A stretch of DNA of 9,312 bases. It comes from Bacteriovoracaceae bacterium (GTDB taxonomy: Bacteria > Bdellovibrionota > UBA1018). This document shows positions 7,226 through 9,312 of this stretch, piece by piece. The translations under genes and the position numbers were made by a program. Each line of letters begins with the position of its first letter. Within the stretch, counting starts at the first letter, position 1. The stretch is from NCBI GenBank assembly GCA_947500275.1, contig CANMSW010000079.1, positions 1 through 9,312 on the forward strand. The letters run 5' to 3'. Under the pieces are notes generated by a model. That model was not told the origin of the DNA. It did no database searches and worked only from the letters and a program-made list of their open reading frames with translations.

Positions 7226-7548
7226 ACCCGAGTCGGACCTGGGCGAATCTGGGGACGTGTCTCCTCTGACCCCCCAGTGCTGACAGGTGTTCAATCCTTG
7301 TTCACTTTGGAGTCTACGGAGTAGACAGGTCGATCGAGCGTGACTGCGCCGATCGGTAGTAATTTTCATTTAATTCAATGACTTAAGATGAACATCTTTC
7401 GGGCACGTCAAGTTTGACGCACCTGGCATCCCGATTGCTCTTCCCTGTGTCTGTGAGGTCCTACCCAAGCGTGAAGGTCACGCTAGGGCGAGGGACACAA
7501 AGTGCAGCCCGCCTTGGAGGGTGGGTGATGAAACTGGAGAGAGAAGTC
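7226..7548. other. Intergenic leader before a small exported protein gene
   Basis: No gene is seen in about 320 bases. A stem CTGGGG (7249-7254)/CCCCAG (7272-7277) follows prmA but lacks a T-run, so it is at best a weak terminator. An AT-rich stretch at 7359-7400 probably carries the promoter, though no convincing -35/-10 pair can be assigned. Four perfect short inverted repeats lie at 7312-7326, 7385-7398, 7406-7419 and 7468-7484. CGATCG occurs twice at about 7331-7356. Two good ribosome binding sites, GGAGG (7516-7520) and GGAGAG (7536-7541), precede two in-frame ATGs. Confidence 0.5.
7312..7484. promoter_or_regulatory. Cluster of four perfect inverted repeats
   Basis: GTCTAC-GGA-GTAGAC (7312-7326), AAGATG-AA-CATCTT (7385-7398), CGTCAA-GT-TTGACG (7406-7419) and AGCGTGA-AGG-TCACGCT (7468-7484, extended by CCC/GGG beyond an A-A mismatch). 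The four sequences differ from each other, so they are not copies of one operator. The 2-base-spaced ones look like DNA sites for dimeric regulators. The last, with a 3-base loop and long stem, could be an RNA hairpin in the leader. Confidence 0.4.
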
Positions 7549-7830
7549 ATGTCGAAAAAGTTGAAGCAAACGAAGTGGACGAAAGTGAGCGCATGGGCGG
7601 CCTTGGCTGGAGCAGTCGCTTTGGTTTTTGGGTCACTCAGTGCGCACGCCAATGTTTTTGATACAGATGTGCGGGAGCGTGCTCTCGGTGAAATGCGCGT
7701 CAGCGATCACCATGGGAGCCAGCTCCAGTGTGCCGCTCTCGATGCTAAGTCTTCCTTGGATGATGCAGAGTCCGAGGTTCGCGTGAGTGCCCCAATCGTG
7801 GGACGCTCGGCCGCAAGCATCGCTCGATAA
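7549..7830 (+). CDS. Small exported protein, unknown function
   Basis: 93 residues. Not recognised as any family. Seen: a positively charged start (MSKKLKQTKWTK), a hydrophobic core (WAALAGAVALVFGSL) and a SAHA-N cleavage-like site near residue 34, so a Sec signal peptide is likely. The predicted mature part is about 59 residues, hydrophilic, with one Cys and alternating acidic and basic stretches (DTDVRERALGEMRVSDHH, then DAKSSLDDAESEVRV). ATG 7549 is preferred because GGAGAG lies 7 bases upstream and it gives a standard signal peptide. The in-frame ATG at 7528, 7 bases after GGAGG, is a real alternative that adds MKLEREV. The gene is monocistronic, with its own leader and terminator. The signal peptide, ribosome binding site and terminator together support a real gene. 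Confidence 0.7.
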   Translation: MSKKLKQTKWTKVSAWAALAGAVALVFGSLSAHANVFDTDVRERALGEMRVSDHHGSQLQCAALDAKSSLDDAESEVRVSAPIVGRSAASIAR

Positions 7831-7839
7831 GTCTCTTTT

Positions 7840-7854
7840 CACGGCATTGCCGTG
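7840..7854 (+). repeat. Short stem-loop after the small exported protein gene
   Basis: CACGGC-ATT-GCCGTG is a perfect 6-base stem with a 3-base loop, 10 bases after the stop codon. No T-run follows. It may protect the mRNA 3' end upstream of the main terminator. Confidence 0.45.
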
Positions 7855-7882
7855 GTAGTTAACCGTCTTTCCCTCCTCTCGA

Positions 7883-7940
7883 CGCCCAGGCTGGACCGAT
7901 GATCTCCCAAAGGGATCTTCGGACGAGCCTGGGCGTTTTA
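7883..7940 (+). terminator. Intrinsic terminator of the small exported protein gene
   Basis: CGCCCAGGCT (7883-7892) and AGCCTGGGCG (7926-7935) are a perfect 10-base stem, followed by TTTTACTTT. The inside of the loop folds again (CCGA/TCGG, then a short CCC/GGG stem), giving one long rod. It sits about 50 bases after the stop codon, in the right orientation for the upstream gene. Confidence 0.85.
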
Positions 7941-8036
7941 CTTTCTCCGGCTGGCACTCCTTCACGTGGCGCCAGAACCTTGACCCTTTTTTTCCAATAT
8001 TAAGCAGTTCTGGGTGGTTTCGCTGGATTCAAACGG

Positions 8037-8066
8037 TTGAGTGGGCCGCCCCCTCTTCCCTACACT
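8037..8066 (+). promoter_or_regulatory. Possible sigma70-type promoter
   Basis: TTGAGT (8037-8042) and TACACT (8061-8066) are separated by 18 bases; each matches the consensus at four of six positions. Transcription would begin near 8073, leaving a leader of about 170 bases before the ATG at 8245. The rest of 7941-8244 holds no gene and no recognised riboswitch. A T7 run at 7987-7993 is too far from any stem to act as a terminator. Confidence 0.4.
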
Positions 8067-8244
8067 GGAAAGTGGGAAGGTGCGGATCCGAGGATTCGTG
8101 CGCCCCTTGAAATTCGATTCAGGTTTAATGGGTGAGATGCCGATCTGCCTTAGGAAGGGGTGGGTCGTGCCTCTCGCAGGAGCTTCTTGATGAGGTGGCC
8201 TGAACCCGACCGACGAGCTGAGCATGAAGCAAAGGACATCGCCG

Positions 8245-9312
8245 ATGAAACGGATCTCGAATAGTTCCTTCTCGAAGCAGAATAAAATGAACCGCGTAAA
8301 AGTGGCGCAAGGGCTAGCCCTGCTGATTTCAACGCAGCTCTTTGGGCCTAGCGTCTTCGCTTATGATCGAGAAGAAATTCAAAGGACTCGTGACCGCATC
8401 GAGGCGTATGATGAGCAGATCGAAGACAAGCGCGAAGAGTGCGAAGAGCGGACTGAGGCGGTTTCGGAAGTTAACCGCCATCAATCCGATGCAGCGTGGA
8501 TTCGCGAGAGATTTCCTGAAGTACAGACTGACGAAATTGCGAATACGCAATGCCGTTCCCAGATGAATTCTTGTGATGAGCAGGTTCGGATTCGTTTCGC
8601 TGCGGAGATTCGTTCCCATGCTGGATTGGCGGCGGGAGCTCCCGTGACCGTTGATCAGGCAAGGGCCTACTTGTCAAACGGACCTGCTTTATCCAATTTC
8701 TGTCATGTTCTGTATACGCGAGCCGGAAGTAATCTGGACTCCCTTGGGGATTGCGGATCAGTAGTCTCTCAACACTGGAAAGTTCGCGCTGCAATTGAAG
8801 TGGCAGCGGGTCGCAACGTCGAGCGAGATTGCGAAAATTCGATCGAGCGATTGGAAAGAAGCCGAAACCGCCTCAGGGCCGAGATCTCTAACTCGCAGGC
8901 GGAGTGTCCGCAGTGCGCGATGATTGAGGCGATGCGTCCGCGTGAGCCAGGGGTCGGCGATTATATCGTTGGTGGGCTCAGTTCCGTACTGGGTGCGGCG
9001 TTAGGTGGATATCAAACTTATATGGGTTGGCAGGGGTATAATAATTACCTCGGTGCCTTTAACTCGTATTCCCAGCAGTGCGTTCAGATCGGGATTCCTT
9101 GCGGGGGTCCAATGTCGCCATTCGGTATGGGCATGGGCGGCATGGGCATGGGCATGGGCGGCATGGGCATGGGAATGATGCCGATGGGTGCCGGGATCGG
9201 GATTGCCTCGGCCTTTTCGATGGGGATGGGCGGCATGGGAATGATGCCGTACTCGATGGGCATGGGAATGATGCCGATGGGTGCCGGGATCGGGATTGCC
9301 TCCGGGTTCTCG
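8245..9312 (+). CDS. Exported Cys-rich coiled-coil protein with Met/Gly repeat tail (partial)
   Basis: The frame is open from 8245 to the last base (356 codons), so the gene is cut by the window end. Family not recognised. Seen: a signal peptide (1 to about 39, core GLALLISTQLFGPSVFA); a charged coiled-coil-like segment (41-80); ten cysteines, including C103/C110, C153/C170 and a CPQC motif (221-224); a second charged helix (190-220); a glycine-zipper-like hydrophobic segment (237-260, GGLSSVLGAALGG) that may insert in a membrane; a Tyr/Asn-rich stretch; then a tail of MG, GMG and MMPMG units with GAGIGIAS blocks (290-356). ATG 8245 is chosen because AAAGGA (8231-8236) is 8 bases upstream. 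The ATG at 8224 lacks such a site; the ATG at 8287 would give a shorter signal peptide but also lacks one. The location is probably the envelope or outside the cell. A role in metal binding by Met and Cys residues is conceivable but unproven. Confidence 0.8.
   Translation, partial: MKRISNSSFSKQNKMNRVKVAQGLALLISTQLFGPSVFAYDREEIQRTRDRIEAYDEQIEDKREECEERTEAVSEVNRHQSDAAWIRERFPEVQTDEIANTQCRSQMNSCDEQVRIRFAAEIRSHAGLAAGAPVTVDQARAYLSNGPALSNFCHVLYTRAGSNLDSLGDCGSVVSQHWKVRAAIEVAAGRNVERDCENSIERLERSRNRLRAEISNSQAECPQCAMIEAMRPREPGVGDYIVGGLSSVLGAALGGYQTYMGWQGYNNYLGAFNSYSQQCVQIGIPCGGPMSPFGMGMGGMGMGMGGMGMGMMPMGAGIGIASAFSMGMGGMGMMPYSMGMGMMPMGAGIGIASGFS
9163..9302 (+). repeat. 93-base-period direct repeat in the Met/Gly tail
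   Basis: Bases 9163-9209 and 9256-9302 are identical over 47 bases, 93 bases (31 codons) apart. Each encodes MGMGMMPMGAGIGIAS. The DNA between them, and 9127-9162 before them, is built from ATGGGC/GGCATG hexamers. The identity at DNA level, including third codon positions, points to recent duplication. The array continues past the window end. Confidence 0.9.

Noticed and set aside
7951..7993. CTGGC/GCCAG stem followed by T7 as a second terminator
   Set aside because: The stem is five pairs and the T-run starts more than ten bases after it.
7980..8003. TTGACC with TATTAA as a promoter
   Set aside because: The spacing is only 12 bases, too short for a sigma70-type promoter.
9127..9302. Short regularly spaced repeats as a CRISPR array
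   Set aside because: The repeats are in frame inside a coding region and encode Met/Gly units, with no unique spacers.

Overview
The window looks like chromosomal DNA from a moderately GC-rich Gram-negative bacterium. The gene mix would fit Bdellovibrionota or a related group once placed in the Deltaproteobacteria: an exported papain-type protease, an RNase E/G with long low-complexity segments, and Met/Gly-repeat and Cys-rich exported proteins. That placement is an inference, because no rRNA or other marker gene is present. No mobile element, CRISPR array, tRNA or rRNA was found.

Layout: (1) 208-1431 (+) encodes an exported C1 (papain-fold) cysteine protease with a recognisable Cys-His-Asn triad. 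(2) 1457-2173 (-) is deoxyribose-phosphate aldolase (deoC), convergent with the protease. (3) 2174-2957 is almost 800 bases without a convincing gene. It is purine-rich on the + strand, holds several stem-loops and a terminator-like hairpin, and ends in a stem-loop directly before the ribosome binding site of the next gene. (4) 2958-6200 (+) encodes an RNase E/G family endoribonuclease whose S1 domain is split by about 315 residues of acidic, then Arg-rich, low-complexity sequence. It also has a long Arg/Gly-rich tail. (5) 6197-7225 (+) is prmA, ribosomal protein L11 methyltransferase, overlapping the RNase gene by four bases. The two probably form a translationally coupled pair linking RNA processing to ribosome modification. 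(6) 7226-7548 is a leader holding four short perfect inverted repeats. (7) 7549-7830 (+) encodes a small exported protein of unknown function, followed by a strong intrinsic terminator. (8) 8245-9312 (+, cut by the window end) encodes an exported Cys-rich, coiled-coil protein with a glycine-zipper segment and a Met/Gly tandem-repeat tail. A plausible sigma70-type promoter lies at 8037-8066.

The most unusual items are the interrupted S1 domain and low-complexity regions of the RNase, the structured leader of that gene, the palindrome cluster before the small exported protein, and the 93-base repeats in the Met/Gly protein. I see no clear multi-gene system that is new. Outside the RNase-prmA pair the genes look independent.
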